DNA of 64,000 nt from Tetradesmus obliquus. Lineage: Eukaryota > Chlorophyta > Chlorophyceae > Sphaeropleales > Scenedesmaceae. Under the pieces are notes generated by a model. That model was given only the letters and a program-made list of their open reading frames with translations. It made no database searches and was not told the DNA's origin. Shown here in pieces: positions 21,223 to 39,488 of this stretch (the stretch's first letter is position 1; each line of letters opens with the position of its first letter). The translations under genes and the position numbers were made by a program. The stretch lies in the NCBI GenBank assembly GCA_030272155.1, contig CP126205.1, forward strand, positions 2,902,501-2,966,500, written 5' to 3'.

Positions 21223-24200
21223 ATGCCGGAGCCCATCGTGGCACAAATCACGCTTCGCAGCGCAAATAGTATCAAAAACCAGGATGAGGTCGAGAGCCTG
21301 GCAGCAGCGCTCACTGCTGCTCTCAAGCTGAAGCAGAGCCATGCGGGCACTGCTCTCAAGCTTGCCGTGCAGCTCGGCGAAGCTCAGTCCAAGGCAGCCA
21401 CTGCCACAGATGAGGCGTTCAAGTGCTCCAAGCTGCCCTTCACGCAGGTGCGGGTCACCCGACAGCAATTGGCGGGAAAGGGCAGATATCATCTGCCACG
21501 GCGCCGGCGTATACTGGCAGTCACGCATTGAATCACATTAACCAGATAAGTGATTATTCACCTTTAGAAAACGTTTTGATGAAATGGCGTCATCGATGCT
21601 GCTGTCCTGCAGGCCCTGAAGGACAGCTTCTCGCAGGCTCGCCCTGCCACAGATGCCGAGCTGGGAGTGGCATCTAAGAATGCTGAGGAGCGCGTGGCAG
21701 CTGCACTCAAGGCCATGGGCCACAACGGCTACACACTGGTCTCAACGCCGCCCAACGTGAGGCCCACTGTGCGGGACTACCACTACTCCTACACACAGGG
21801 TGCGTGCAGCAGCGGCGCTTGCTGTTGCGTGTGCTGCAGCATGGGTGCTGCTGACAGTGCGGGCGGCTTGCTTGCACTGCAGTGCCTGTGCTACTGGCAC
21901 AATACTGTTACCTGCTAGATGATTGCACGTGCAACACCACTGAGCAAGACCGTCAAGAGCCTGCTGTGCTCTTTGGTGCTGTCAAATGCTGCTGCAAGGC
22001 ATGACTACGCAGCAGCTGCACTTCAGCACAGCTTCTTCTGCTCTGCACCAGCAGTGCATCAAGCAATCATGCAACCCCCTTCATTGCATGATCACCGCCA
22101 CCTGGTCATCTCAGTGTGTTCCACAATAATCTCACTTTCCTGCAGGCATGATCACACCCACGGCAGTAGCGGAGCGCCTGGTGTCTTTCCTGGCCAAGCA
22201 CAACAGCACCTTCAACTGGCTCTCAGAGTACTCTGCTGACCACATCAAGCACCAGGCAGCAGCAGCAACGGCGCGCTACGCAGCCGGCAAGAGCCTGAGC
22301 GTGTTTGACGGCGTGCCATACGTGGTGACAGACTGCCTTGATGCGCTGCCTTATGACACCAGCTGCGGCACCGCCTTCATGGGCAAGCTGTGAGTGACAA
22401 ATGACTGTTATATAAAAAAACTTAAGAATAAAAAGGTGATGGACCACCTGGAAGTGCTGCCCTGTGCTTGGGCCCCTGTGAATGCTACATGCTGCACCAA
22501 ACCATCTGTCACACATCAGGGTGATATGTTAGACGTTCAGTGCTCGCTTAGGATGTAAGACAAATATATGTAAGTCACCAGCACATCTCAACTGCCCCAT
22601 ACATCAGCCGTGCCGTTATATTCAGCTTGCAAGGCATGTTCTCCTGCAGCTATGTGCCAGCCTGCTTGCAGGACAGCTCCTCTCATCACCCGCACCCCTC
22701 TTTTTCCATGCTCACCATCTGACACCTCGTACATCCCTGCTGTTATCTCTCTATCCTTTTCAACACACACAACCAGCCGCCAGGCCAAGGCAGATGCCCC
22801 CTGCGTGGCGACCCTACGCAGCATGGGTGCCATTCTGCTTGGCAAGGCTTCCATGCCAGAGCTCAACTCGCCTGCAAGCTCTAGCAGCAGCACCCCCAAC
22901 CCCCACGACGCAGCCAAGACAGCCGGCAGCGGCAGCGCAGGCTGTGCATCAGCCGTGGCATGCGGGCTGTGCCCAATTGCGATTGGCGCGGATGCTGGAG
23001 GCTCCATGGGCGTTCCTGCAAGCTTCTGCGGTGTGGTGGGGCTGCGGGCCAGCAGCGGGCGCCTGGCGGAGGATGCAGGTGAGCTGCATGTTTGACCAGA
23101 TGTTGACCGGATTGTTGACCAAAGACTCCATCTTCTCTGGCAGAGCATATTGAGCAGAACTTCACTTAAGCTGTCTGCTTTGTTGGCAAGGAACAAAACC
23201 GCATAACAGTGTATCTGCTTAATGACCACTGCTAACACCAACTTGTGGTGTTTTGAACTCGCTGCAGTGGCCGCGGGCAGTCAGTCCAGCCTGACAACCA
23301 CCAACCCCATCGCCAACAGCGTGGGCGACACGCTGCTGCTGTACGCTCATCCCTTAGGACTCACTGATTACGCCTCACTCCAACCTGTTATCTTGTTGTT
23401 ATTTTCGTATTCGCTGCAGCTGCCACGGGCAGCCAGTCCAGTCTGACCGCCACTACCCCCATCGCCAACAGTGTGGGCGACACTCTGCTGCTGTACACGG
23501 CCATGGCCAACACCAGCTACCCAGGCGCAGCAGCACCCCGCAAGCTGGCCCTGCCAAAGGAGCTGCTGCCAAAGCAGGAGCGCTGTGCCGCCAACAGCGA
23601 CTGGGTGCTGGGCAGTGAGCAGCCCCTGCTGGGCAAGAAGATTGGTGTTTGCCGGCAGGTGGGTTTGAACTGGGGTCCTGGGATGGATTTGGGTTTAGGA
23701 CACTGCTGGTTGCACTGCCAACAGCGACTGGGTGCTGGGCAGTGAGCAGCCCCTGCAGGGCAAGATGATCCGCGTGTGCCGGCAGGTGGGTTCAATTTGG
23801 GGTCCTGGGATGGATTTGGTTTTAGGACACTGCTGGTTGTGCCGCCAACAGCGACTGGGTGCTGAGCAGTGAGCAGCCCCTGCAGGGCAGGAAGATCGGC
23901 GTGTGCCGGCAGGTGGGTCTTGAGTGCTGTTGAAGATGCAGTATACAACCTGACCTTGTGTTGCCACTGCTGCTAGCTGCGGCTGCGTGTTCCTCTGTTC
24001 CTGTGCCTGCAACTGTGCAGTGTCTGGATGAGAGCAGCGTGGCTGTGAGGGAGGTGCTGGCAGTGACACTGGCAAATCCTTGATCCTGACCTCATGTTCC
24101 TGCTACTGCTGCTGCTGCTGCTGCTCCTGCGCGCAGTGGCTGGATGACAGCAGCGTGGCTGTGCGCGAGGTGCTGGCTGTCACACTGGAGCGCCTGCAGC

Positions 24201-24437
24201 AGCTGGGTGCTGAGCTGGTGGACGTGAGCCTGCCAGACCTGGAGCAAATCCAGGTGGGCTGTCACTTTAGATTGCGTTACTTTAAATGTAACATTGTTTG
24301 AATGTGTGGAACCTAGCAACAGCAGCTGCTGGTGTTTGGCGTGCGCGCAGTGATGTTGCTGCATGGCCCTGCGGGGCCCCGTCAGGCACGATACGTCGGA
24401 CTAGTTCCTGCCGCCAGAGCGCATGTCCCCACCTTCC

Positions 24438-24470
<33 letters not shown>

Positions 24471-25609
24471 AGGCGAGCCACCTGGTGACCTTCTCCAAGG
24501 AGGCTGCAGCGGACGGCGCCAAGCAGGGCTGGCTGCACAAGAAGGAGCTGCGCAGCCAGGTGTGCTTCTCTTCTGTTTCTTCAGTGCTTGTCAGTGTTGG
24601 TGGTTCTGTTGCGGCGCAGTGTGTCTCTCATGCCCGCTGCTGCTGGCTGCACAAGAAGGAGCTGCGCAGCCAGGTGCATTTCTTCTGTAATGCTAGTGCT
24701 TGTCTTTGTTTTTTGTTCTGTTAAAACACAGTGTGGTGCAGCTAGCGCATCCAGCTGACCCTGCAGAATGCATGCGGCCCTGCTGACCTGCAGCTGGGCC
24801 TGGACAGGTGCCATGCTCTGGCAGTGGAACAGGTTTGGCTGCAAATGTTGCCACTGCATGCATCTAACGGGCTGCATTTGTGTTCATGGTTGCTGCCTGC
24901 AGCTTGGCCTGGACACGCGCATGTTCCTGTGCAACGCCTCCAAGGTCACGGACGCCGAGTACGCGCAGGCGCAGGTGAGCCCTGCTTGCGAGTGTGCAGG
25001 ATCCAGCAGAAGGATGGGATTTGGACGCAGGAAAGTGACTGGGGCAGGGAGTTTCTGATGAGACGCGCCGCTGGTCTGTTGCTAAAGATAATGACCACAA
25101 CCACACGTTGATGTTGGCAACATCATGTTGGCAACGCCTAGCTAGAACTGCAGCACGTGGGTGCCAAGGTGCAGGCTGGCTTTGGGAGGACCCTAGCCAA
25201 TGCACCTTTCCCATGTTGTACCGTACCGTACCGTACCGTACCGTGTGCCGTAACACCACAATTGCTTTCTTCTGCTGCTGTGCAGCGTGTGCGTGCCAAG
25301 GTGCTGGCTGGCTTTGAGAAGACTCTGGCGGAGTGTGACGTCATCCTGACGCCCGCCACTGCCAGCGTGGCTCCGGCACTGCAGCAGAACGCAGCAGGTG
25401 GGTGCCATTTAAAGCCTGTAGCAAGCCTGTAACAATCGTTCAACAACTGCCACCTCCTTCGTATACAGTCGTGTCCACAACCGGCTGTTTAGTGCAAACA
25501 CTGATGCAATAAGAGCATGCACACACACATGTGGTGGACGCGGTTGTTGCGCAGCTGTTGCAGGCCGCCACACACAGTGGACATGTGGTGACAGATGATG
25601 TATTTGATG

Positions 25610-25642
<33 letters not shown>

Positions 25643-26549
25643 AGGCTGCTACGATGTGGCCGCTGCCTCCAGCACAGCCCGCTTCAGCCTGGCCAGCAGC
25701 CTCACTGGCCTGCCTGCATTGGTCATGCCAGCTGGCAGGCGCGGCGGCGCATTTGAGCCCGCAGGGTAAGTGGGTGCAGCCGTGTGCCAACTAGGACAGT
25801 GAGATGGGCAAACAGCATGAAGCTTGACTGCTGTTGACAGCATAGCCAGCAATCAGCAGCATGACGGCCACAGCTTTTTGGAAGCTTGATCAATGCTGTT
25901 AGCTCTAGCTTCAGCCTGGCCAGCAGCCTGACTGGCCTTCCGGCACTGGTCATGCCAGTTGGCAGGCGGCGGCGCATTTGAGTGTGCAGGGGTAAACAGC
26001 AGCAGCAGCGGCAGCAGCAGCGCGACGTGGAAGGGATGAAGCTGGTTATGCCAGTGTCCAGCTTGTGTGCAGCCGGTGCAGCACAGCCAGCATCTATAAG
26101 AGGATTGTTGTCAGCGCCAGTAGGCTCGCTGCTTACTCTTGGCGGCGACCGTGCTGCAGCTGTTGGAATGAGGGGCTGGACATTCACACTTCTGTGACTC
26201 CTGTTCATGATCATTATCATCCGGATGTGTCCTTCTTGTCTCAACGCCTGCCTGCCCGCAACCTCTCGCTGCTGTCTGCACTCCCCTCTCCCTCCCCCTT
26301 GTCCTGTGCAGTGTGCAGTTCATCGGCAAGCCCTGGGCAGAGTCCAGCCTGCTGCGCACAGCAGCAGCACTGGAGCAGCAGATGCTGGAGGACGGGTACC
26401 CTGCACAGGTTGCTCGCACAGCCCTGAACCCTATCGAATGCGCGATTGGCGCTCACCCGATTGCGCTGCGCTGCACCAAGGAGACCTGGGCGACAAAGTA
26501 CTACCACGGTGACCCCAACAGAAAGAACAAGGACGCAAAGCAGCACTAA
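21223..26549 (+). CDS. FAAH-like amidase paralog 2, predicted catalytically impaired pseudoenzyme
   Basis: Tandem paralog of the amidase at 8297. Phase-consistent exons: 21223-21447, 21613-21799, 22146-22389, 22777-23078, 23420-23658, 24137-24253, 24473-24559, 24903-24974, 25286-25397, 25645-25765, 26312-26549, giving 647 residues with no interruption; most exon lengths and phases equal those of paralog 1. The first 75-codon exon (MPEPIVAQITLRSANS) has no counterpart in paralog 1. The catalytic Lys is Thr199 (VPYVVTDCLD, ACA at 22328), the cis-Ser position is Gly271 (AGSGSAGC instead of AGGSSAGS), and the Arg two residues after the nucleophile is Gly. Nucleophile Ser295 (DAGGSMG) remains. Substrate-path segments ([28 protein letters not shown]) are conserved. 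An intact frame with lost chemistry suggests a binding or regulatory role; residual or altered catalysis cannot be excluded. Confidence 0.85.
23255..23490 (+). repeat. Duplicated FAAH2 exon-5 acceptor edge
   Basis: CTGCAG followed by sequence coding (A/T)GSQSSLT(T/A)T(N/T)PIANSVGD occurs at 23267 and 23420. Only the second continues beyond LLLYTAMANTS. Confidence 0.85.
23600..23920 (+). repeat. Three copies of the FAAH2 exon-5 donor edge
   Basis: GCCAACAGCGACTGGGTGCTG through GTGTGCCGGCAG|GTGGGT recurs with a period of roughly 120-130 bp; intron spacers share GGTCCTGGGATGGATTTGG. Confidence 0.85.
24010..24190 (+). repeat. Duplicated FAAH2 exon-6 acceptor edge
   Basis: GTGCAG|TGTCTGGATGAGAGCAGCG (24021) is a diverged copy of GCGCAG|TGGCTGGATGACAGCAGCG (24137). 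The second is followed by the full exon and is preceded by a short CTG tract. Confidence 0.8.
24515..24680 (+). repeat. Duplicated FAAH2 exon-7 donor edge
   Basis: CTGGCTGCACAAGAAGGAGC through CGCAGCCAG|GTG occurs twice (ends 24559 and 24673). Confidence 0.85.
25219..25250 (+). repeat. (GTACC)n pentamer microsatellite
   Basis: Five near-perfect GTACC/CCGTA units in a FAAH2 intron. Confidence 0.9.
25685..25995 (+). repeat. Duplicated FAAH2 exon-10 end and donor
   Basis: Sequence coding FSLASSLTGLPALVMP(A/V)GR with the following GCGGCGCATTTGAG recurs about 230 bp downstream of the functional copy. Confidence 0.8.
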
Positions 26550-28589
26550 GCAGCAGCAAGGGCTGTTAGGAACAAGCGCGCCAGCAGTCTGGCAAGCGCT
26601 GCTGTTTGCGTGAGGAAAGAGCGCAAGGAAACGGCGGTTTGCGTGAAACACAATGAAGCTTGCAGGATTTGAAAAGCAGCTGGCCCCTCTGGCTGGCGTG
26701 ATTTGGTTTGTACTGTTTGCCTACGGGCGTGGGCTGTCTGTACATGTCTGTTTGGTTTGAGTGGCTACATTTTACTGAAGCAGTATGACTGCAATCAATC
26801 AGTCGCAGAGGGCGTTGCACAGTGCTACACATGCTCTACGCGCTGCGCAGCAGCTGTGTCTGGGTGCTGTTGGATTTGATGTTTGTGGGTGGTTGTGAGG
26901 ATACCATGACAGGGCAATCGGCTTTCTAAGCTGACGGCTGAAAAGGTTTTCAGACGGCTGACACACAGCACTTGCCTAGCACTTCAGTACTGTGCAGCAC
27001 GCATAGCAGCTGCGCGGGTTGTGCTGCTTACTCAACCAGTGAAGCACAAACACGCAGCGTCGACATGCGTGCTACCACGGCCATTGATTTGCTTCAGTCA
27101 ACAACACAATACTGCACGACACGCTTCATCACGGCATGGGTGCAATTCTGCTACCCAAGCATTGCCTGGTCACAAGTGATTGATTTGTGCAAAAGCGGTG
27201 TTTGTATGCAGCCGTGAATGTCTGTGCTGGTGCAGCTTGCAGCGCACAACACTGCACAAACTACTGCCGCTGCTGGCATATGTGCAGCCTCGTGTGTTGA
27301 GCCTGCGCTGTGCATGTTATCCTGCCATCGCTGCTTGCATGTTTCCTGACATCTGGAGCCAGTTTGCTGACCCATTTGCACGCATCAATCATAAAGGCAG
27401 CTTGGCGTGTATGTGCTGTATGTACCGTTTGTGACATTGTTACGTACCCGAGCTGTGTACTGTTGTATATATGACTGATACCGGGGTGCCTGACTTTGCT
27501 GGCTTCCATGTTTCAAGTGGCTGGGCAGGCATGCAGGCTTTCAAGGGGGTGGGCTTTCACTGTTACATGCTGTTGTTTAGTTTTGCATCATGTGCATCTT
27601 GCAGGAAACATACAGCAAACATACGATTGTGTATACACCTGTGGGGTGCAGAGTGCATGGTGGTTGCATGTGGTTGCTTGGTTGGTTCCCTATGAGCCTC
27701 TCGTAAGCTCCTGACTGGGGTTCCCACTCTTCGTTCGAGTGGAGCATGTAATGCAATGTAATGTATGATTCAGCTTGGCTGCTGGTGGCGTGGAGTGTGG
27801 CAATCGCCTGCCTGAGGCGGCACCTGAGGGCAGCTGTCGTCAGCTTTCACGGTCAAACTCGACAGTAACTCAAAAGTAACATACTGAAACAGAGTTGGGT
27901 GTGGTTGACTTTGCAGCTTCTAGTGTGAGAGGGTGACGTGACTTCATGCTGATGACGTGGTCCTGCAAGCGTGCTGCATGCATGCCACTGTACATGTTCC
28001 CAGCAGAAAGGCGTGTTTGACCAGGCAGGTTTGTGGCAGCCTGCTGAGCGGCTCAGCAGTGCTGCTTTGCCAAACGACTGAGTGTCTCACGGGTTGGAGG
28101 CAGCCTTTGTTGTACGCTGAGTTCAGGCACTGCCTGCAGTTCAGGCAGCCTCTGCAGTTCAGCTCATCCTGCGGATTGCGGATTGGACTCCAGATGATCT
28201 GCCACAAGAAACTCTGGAGGCGCCGCGTGTTGGCTGGTCGAATGTACCGGCTCATGTGCAGTGCCTTGGCATTGGTTGAATTTGTGCAGATGGCTTCGGA
28301 TGTTGCTGTAGGCTATCCGTGGCATGCAGCATGTGCTGGAAACAGATGGGCAACAACCCTAAACACCTGGTCCCAGTACTCGCTGACTAAGCCGATTGGT
28401 GTCGGGTCGCTATGAATCCCCACGGTTTCATTATTCCCAGTCACCATCTTGAAAATCACCACGCGTCACTACGCACACTTGCATGCCAGTGTTGCTGCCG
28501 TAGCACGCAAGCGCACTACGCCATTATCTTGTTCATCCAACGAACTCACTACACCATAATCTCACATCAGTCTCCTTGTGCGTGCTGCG
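26550..28589. other. Intergenic region between FAAH2 and the CDF transporter
   Basis: About 2 kb holding the FAAH2 3' UTR and CDF promoter/5' UTR. No conserved protein segment, tandem array or RNA gene was recognised; open frames here have no family resemblance. Confidence 0.5.
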
Positions 28590-34701
<6,112 letters not shown>

Positions 34702-36388
34702 AGGTCATCAGCAGGTATGAACTTCATCAGAGCGTGCTACAAGGCAGTGCCAGCGGCGGCCAGCTAGCACAGCGCAGCAGCAGCAGCAGCTGCTGCAGCA
34801 GCAGCAGCGGCGGTTACTTTGGCTCGCCCAAAGCTGCTGCTGCTGCTGCTGCTGCTGGGCACCTGGTGTGAACTTCTGAGTGTGAATGTTGTGCGGGTGT
34901 GAAGATGTTGTCACAGCTGTGCCAGCGGCGGCCAGCTGGCATAGCGCAGCAGTAACTCCAAATTCTGCAGCTTGCTGGAGCCTGCTGCTGCTGCTGCTGC
35001 TGGAGTTGCTGTGGAGGCAGCTTGTGTGAAGTTCGTAGTGTGGAGGTAGTCAGCGGGTGTGAACCTCACGCAGAGCCTGTTGCAGTGTGGCTTGCTGGAG
35101 CCTGCTGCTGCTGAGGGGGCTGCGGAGCAGCTGGCGTGCAGTAGAGAGTGGGAAGTTGTGGGAGTGTGCAGAAGTTCAAGCCACAGGAGCAGTTTCAGCA
35201 GTTGCCTTGTTGTGTTGCTGCTGGGCGTTCGTCTGCTGTATTGCTGCTGGTGTTTTGTTTGGGGTCGTTGACAGGAAGAAACAGCATTCATTCATGCAAG
35301 CAGGCAGCAAAACAGTATGACATGATTTTTATAATGATTCACATATGGGTGCACGCAAGCAAGACAGCAGTACTATTCAGCAAGACAGCGATACTATTCT
35401 GCAGGGTGGTACAACACGTGCAACGCCTGAGACAGCGCAGAGTCAAGGTGCTTTCTGGAGATGACTTTGCTGCCTGAAGTCCTTTCAGCGGACCGTGAGT
35501 GTGCGCTGCTGAACTGCACTATTGTGTAAGAACGGATTCAGACACCCAGTATTGTGTTGACAGTGCTTGGTCACGCATTTTGAACAAAGGATAGGTTGCA
35601 TGGCTTGCAACTTGCAACACGCGGCGTGTATGTGTCTTTGCTTTTTAACAGATGACAATGCAGCAACCGTCCTGAGCCTGATTGTCAGACGTACTCAGCA
35701 GTTGTCATGCGCTGTACAGCGACATGTTACACGTGATCACTGGGACTGCTATAGAAAGGGAAGGACTGAAGCCAGCAACGAGCTGATATCACCAACATTC
35801 AGAGTTGGACAAAGCATCGTACAAACATTTGCACAGCAAAAATGTGTGTGCTGCTGCAGCCGCTGCTGGCTGCAGCAAGCACACAGACGCGCGCAGGCTG
35901 CTTGCTTACAGCCAGTGCTGCTGCTGCAACGCCGCATCCACACAGACTGCACAGCCAGCTAGCTCAAGGCCCGCAGTTTCCGAAAACACAAAAACGCTGC
36001 AGCGGATGTCAACACCACCCAACAGCTGCAGCGCATTGCCTGCTGTGCCAGCAGCCTTTCGTTTGGATACAGCATAACTGCTGCTGCAGCTGCTGCACAC
36101 CATCCTGCTATAGCCAGCAACAGCAGCCACCTTCAGCTACCACACCATCAAGCTGCTGCTGCTGCTGCTGCTCACTGCTCCTTCTTCAAAGCGCAGCCAT
36201 GCTGCTGATGATGATGCCAGCAACTAAACAAGCCTTTTCCAGCTCCTTCAGCACCGCCATGCTGCTGCTGCTGCTGCTGCTGCTGCTCAAAAGCACTAAC
36301 GCTTGCTTACTGCTCCTTCTCCAGCTTCTTCAGCAAAACCATGCTGCGGCTGCTGCTGCTGCTCAAGATTACTAAAGCCTGCCCCTCC
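34702..36388. other. Convergent intergenic region between CDF and TRAP-beta
   Basis: About 1.7 kb holding the 3' flanks of two convergent genes. Contents are repeated gene ends on both sides and CTG/CAG-rich sequence; no further gene is recognised. Confidence 0.55.
35525..35529 (+). terminator. TGTAA poly(A) signal candidate downstream of CDF
   Basis: First clear TGTAA after the CDF stop, about 820 nt downstream; if used, the repeated stop-codon blocks would be transcribed as 3' UTR. Confidence 0.25.
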
Positions 36389-36425
36389 TTACTGCTCCTT
36401 CTCCAGCTCCTTGAGCGCTGCAGCG
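36165..36425 (-). repeat. TRAP-beta C-terminal/stop region repeated in the 3' flank
   Basis: TTACTGCTCCTTCTCCAGCT (the end of the CDS, coding LEKEQ-stop on the minus strand) recurs diverged at about 36308, 36238 and 36172, with (CTG)n on the plus strand in between. Confidence 0.8.
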
Positions 36426-38671
36426 CGCTTGCGGTCGGTGGTCTTCTGGTTCACGCTCTTGTAGGTGTTGTTGCCCACAATGGCCACAGCAGCAATGGCA
36501 GCAAGGATGGCCAGGTTGCGCCAGTGGGCGGGGGTGGTGGCCATGCCCAGAGAGGCGTACTGGCCCTGCAATGATAAATTGCAGCAGCAGCAGCAGGTTG
36601 AGGACACAAGTGTAAGCGAGGTACCAGCCATAGGGGTGGTGGCCATGCCCAGGGAGGCATACTGGCCCTGCAGCAGCAGCAGCAGGTTCAAAACAGACAA
36701 GTGTGAGTGATTTCAGCTACAGCAGACGCAGTGTTAGGAGACGAGGACATGCGCTGTAGCCAGCAACATCCGACACAACGTGCCTGGTACAGAGTGCAGC
36801 AGCAGTCTGCCCCCCTGCAGATTGCTGCTATGTGCTGCATGTGCCCCTGGCCTTGGCCAACAGCAGTGCTGCGGTGCTTCACTAGAACATCATTGGATGC
36901 ACAGTAATTAGCTGGCAGGCACACAGCTGTGTTGCCGTTAGCACGCCACTGACACCGGCACAATGCGCTGCATGCCTGTGCAGGCAGCTAGCCAGCCAAT
37001 GAAGCAGTGGCCCTGCTGCGGTGTGCTCGTCATGCAACATTTAAATAAACAAAAAAGAAAACAGCAACACGAGGGACACCCACCGCGATCAGGGCGTAGC
37101 GGGTGATCTGCTCCACTGGGCGGTGCAGTTGTGCAGTGCCTGTCATCTACCATTTGCTGCTGTGCAATGCTCATCACATCAACCCAGCAGGCATTCTGCT
37201 CACCGCGATCAGGGCGTAGCGGGTGATCTGCTCCACTGGGCTGTGCTGTTGTGCAGTGCCTGTCATCTATCATTGCTGCTGTGCATTGCTCGTCACATCA
37301 ACCCTGCTGAACATTGTGCTCACCGCGATCAGGGCGTAGCGGGTGATCTGCTCCACTGGGGTCATGATGTAGATGCCGTACGCGCTGGAGGTGGTGGTCT
37401 GGGGTTGGGGTTGGGTGATTGTCAAAGGCGGTTGGCATGAAGCATATGGCAGCATCAACAGGCGCGGCAGCAGCAGCAGCAAAGCTGAGTGAGTGCAACT
37501 GTTCAAGGGCAGTTGGACCAGGGTAACCGCAATTGCTCGTTGGCCCTGGCTGCGATGCTGCTGGTCAGGCAGTATCAATGTAACGGCACCCAAGCGCACA
37601 CGCAACACGCGGCACAGATCACAGGAGGTGCACCTTCCAGCACCTCTGCTGCCTTTGCAAGACAAGACAACAACCAAGTATCATTCATGCTAACAGCATA
37701 CTCAGCATGTTACCCTGACATATCCAAGCCCAGCTCCTCCTGCTGTAGTTCGCACTTCCCATAACATCTCCTTCTCTTAGCCATGGCAGGACAACAGCTC
37801 CCTCGCTTCCCACACGGTCTTCCAAGACAAGGTATCATCCCTTTTGACCAAGGTATCATCCCTTTTGACCAAGGTATCATCCCTTTTGACCAAAAGCACA
37901 TGTATCTGCACCCCAGATCATGCAGCGCTGAACCTAAAGCCTAAACCCACCTGCTTCTCCTTGTTCTCCAGCTCGGGCTGGTAGGTCACAGTGGCTGACT
38001 GGAACTCGGCACCGAAGGAGCCCTTCTCAGCAACCACCACGTAGCTGTGCTGCACGCTGCTGCCCACATCCACCTTGCCCAGGTGAGCCTCAAGGCTGCC
38101 ATCGATCAGCTTCAGGCCCTCAGGGAGCTCCGAGTCCTTGATTGTGACCTCGTTGGCGGTGCTGTTGCGAGCAAAGAAGCGAACAGGTTCGGATAAGAGG
38201 TGGTTGGTTGCAGGAGGGGCAGTGCAGCAGCAGTACTGCTGGTCAAGGCAACTGACTGGGGCAGCAGGACAGGTGCAGTTGGTTCACACGGCAAGCGGAT
38301 GAGGGACGATGGCATGAGATGAAAGTGTGTGCCAGCTGCTGAGCCCAAACGAGCTGAAGGGAAGCAGCAACGAACACAACGCCCTGTCTGGTAGGCTGGC
38401 CCGGCACTCACGCTGATCCGGCGTTGTAAATCTCCAGGTACACGGTCAAATTGCGTCCCTGAACACCCAGCTCATCCTTGAAGTACTTGCGCACGATAAG
38501 GTGCGCCTTGTCGGCTTCGCTGTAGTCCTCATCAAAGTCTTCTGCATCGTCGCTGGCGTCAGCAGCAGCTGCCTCGCCTGCTGCAGGAGCCTCGTCCTCT
38601 GCTGCGATACGGACCACGCTGGCAGACAGCAGCAGGCCGAAGATCACCAGCAGCTTCCAGTTCCCTGCCAT
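36389..38671 (-). CDS. SSR2: Translocon-associated protein subunit beta (TRAP-beta / SSR2)
   Basis: ER membrane glycoprotein of the TRAP complex, which associates with the Sec61 translocon and assists insertion of some signal sequences. Exons 38671-38412, 38161-37951, 37398-37324 and 36565-36389 join in phase into 240 residues. Residues 1-24 are a cleavable signal peptide (WKLLVIFGLLLSASVV), followed by an unusually acidic stretch (EDEAPAAGEAAAADASDDAE). The core matches the family: VRKYFKDELGVQGRNLTVYL with an N-glycosylation sequon (NLT), EIYNAGSATANEVTIKDSEL, a lumenal beta-sandwich, then a membrane segment near the C-terminus (WRNLAILAAIAAVAIVG) and a short basic cytosolic tail. Length is close to the human protein plus the acidic insert. 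Divergent from the methyltransferase at 39203, with about 530 bp between the start codons. Confidence 0.9.
36560..36680 (-). repeat. Duplicated TRAP-beta exon-4 acceptor edge
   Basis: CTGCAGGGCCAGTATGCCTC (36672) duplicates TTGCAGGGCCAGTACGCCTC (36568); sequence coding GQYASLGMATTP is in both, and only the second continues. Confidence 0.85.
37080..37400 (-). repeat. Three copies of the TRAP-beta exon-3 donor edge
   Basis: CACCGCGATCAGGGCGTAGC and the following GGGTGATCTGCTCCACTGGG occur at 37081, 37201 and 37321 with an exact 120-bp period. The copy at 37321 is joined to the exon body (AYGIYIMTPVEQITRYALIA). Confidence 0.95.
37820..37900. repeat. Tandem 18-bp units in a TRAP-beta intron
   Basis: AAGGTATCATCCCTTTTGACC repeats three times head to tail. 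Confidence 0.9.
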
Positions 38672-39202
38672 GGTGCTGTTTTTCGGTTGGGATCACTGGC
38701 AGGAGGCCCACAGGCTATGCTAGGTATTTCTTCCGGAATCCAGATAAAGCTATGGTGTGATGTGAGATAGTCTCGGAGTTCATAGCAAACCGACCCGGGC
38801 ACAAACCACCACGCTGCACCGCCCGGGGTTGGGGTGCATCACCGAACCATACTCAGACTTTGACTTTGAGCAACATCCATCATCTCGTTTTTGGTTCATC
38901 GGTGCTTAGCAGCGTGGGTGCCAATGGGACCGGTCAGCAGGTCACTGCAGGTCCCACTCTGCTTCTTGGACTCGACCACGGCCTCGGCCAGGCAAACTCT
39001 CTTGGACAATGTCCATAACATTTACCACTGTGAGAGCTGTTCCGGCATTGCGTGCGTCGTCAAACCTATTGCACGTGCCAGCAGCAGGCCAGTGGAAGGA
39101 CAACCCAGGACTGCAACCCCCTTGCCCCCATCCTGTCATCTCAGGCACTCCCCCATTGCGCGTGCGGCCCGCTTGCCAAGCTAATTACATCGTCTCTGCA
39201 CC
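38672..39202. promoter_or_regulatory. Likely bidirectional promoter (TRAP-beta / methyltransferase)
   Basis: Only about 530 bp separate two divergent start codons, so both promoters and leaders must fit here. No TATA box or named element was identified. Confidence 0.5.
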
Positions 39203-39452
39203 ATGGCAGCAGCAACGACTGCCATGCCACAGCAGCAGGAGCCGCAGCAGCTGGCCGTAACTGCCAGCAGCAAGGCGAGCCCCCTACGCTGGATGACCCA
39301 AGGCAACCCTACCAACTACAACATGCTGCTGTTCAGGACCATGAACAGGCAAGTTGCAGCGCAGCGTTTGGATTCTTGGGGCAACACGGCAGCAAGCGGT
39401 GCGAGTCCAGAGCTAGCAGTGGCAGTGTCAGGCTGGCCTGGTAGCAGCTGGG

Positions 39453-39488
<36 letters not shown>

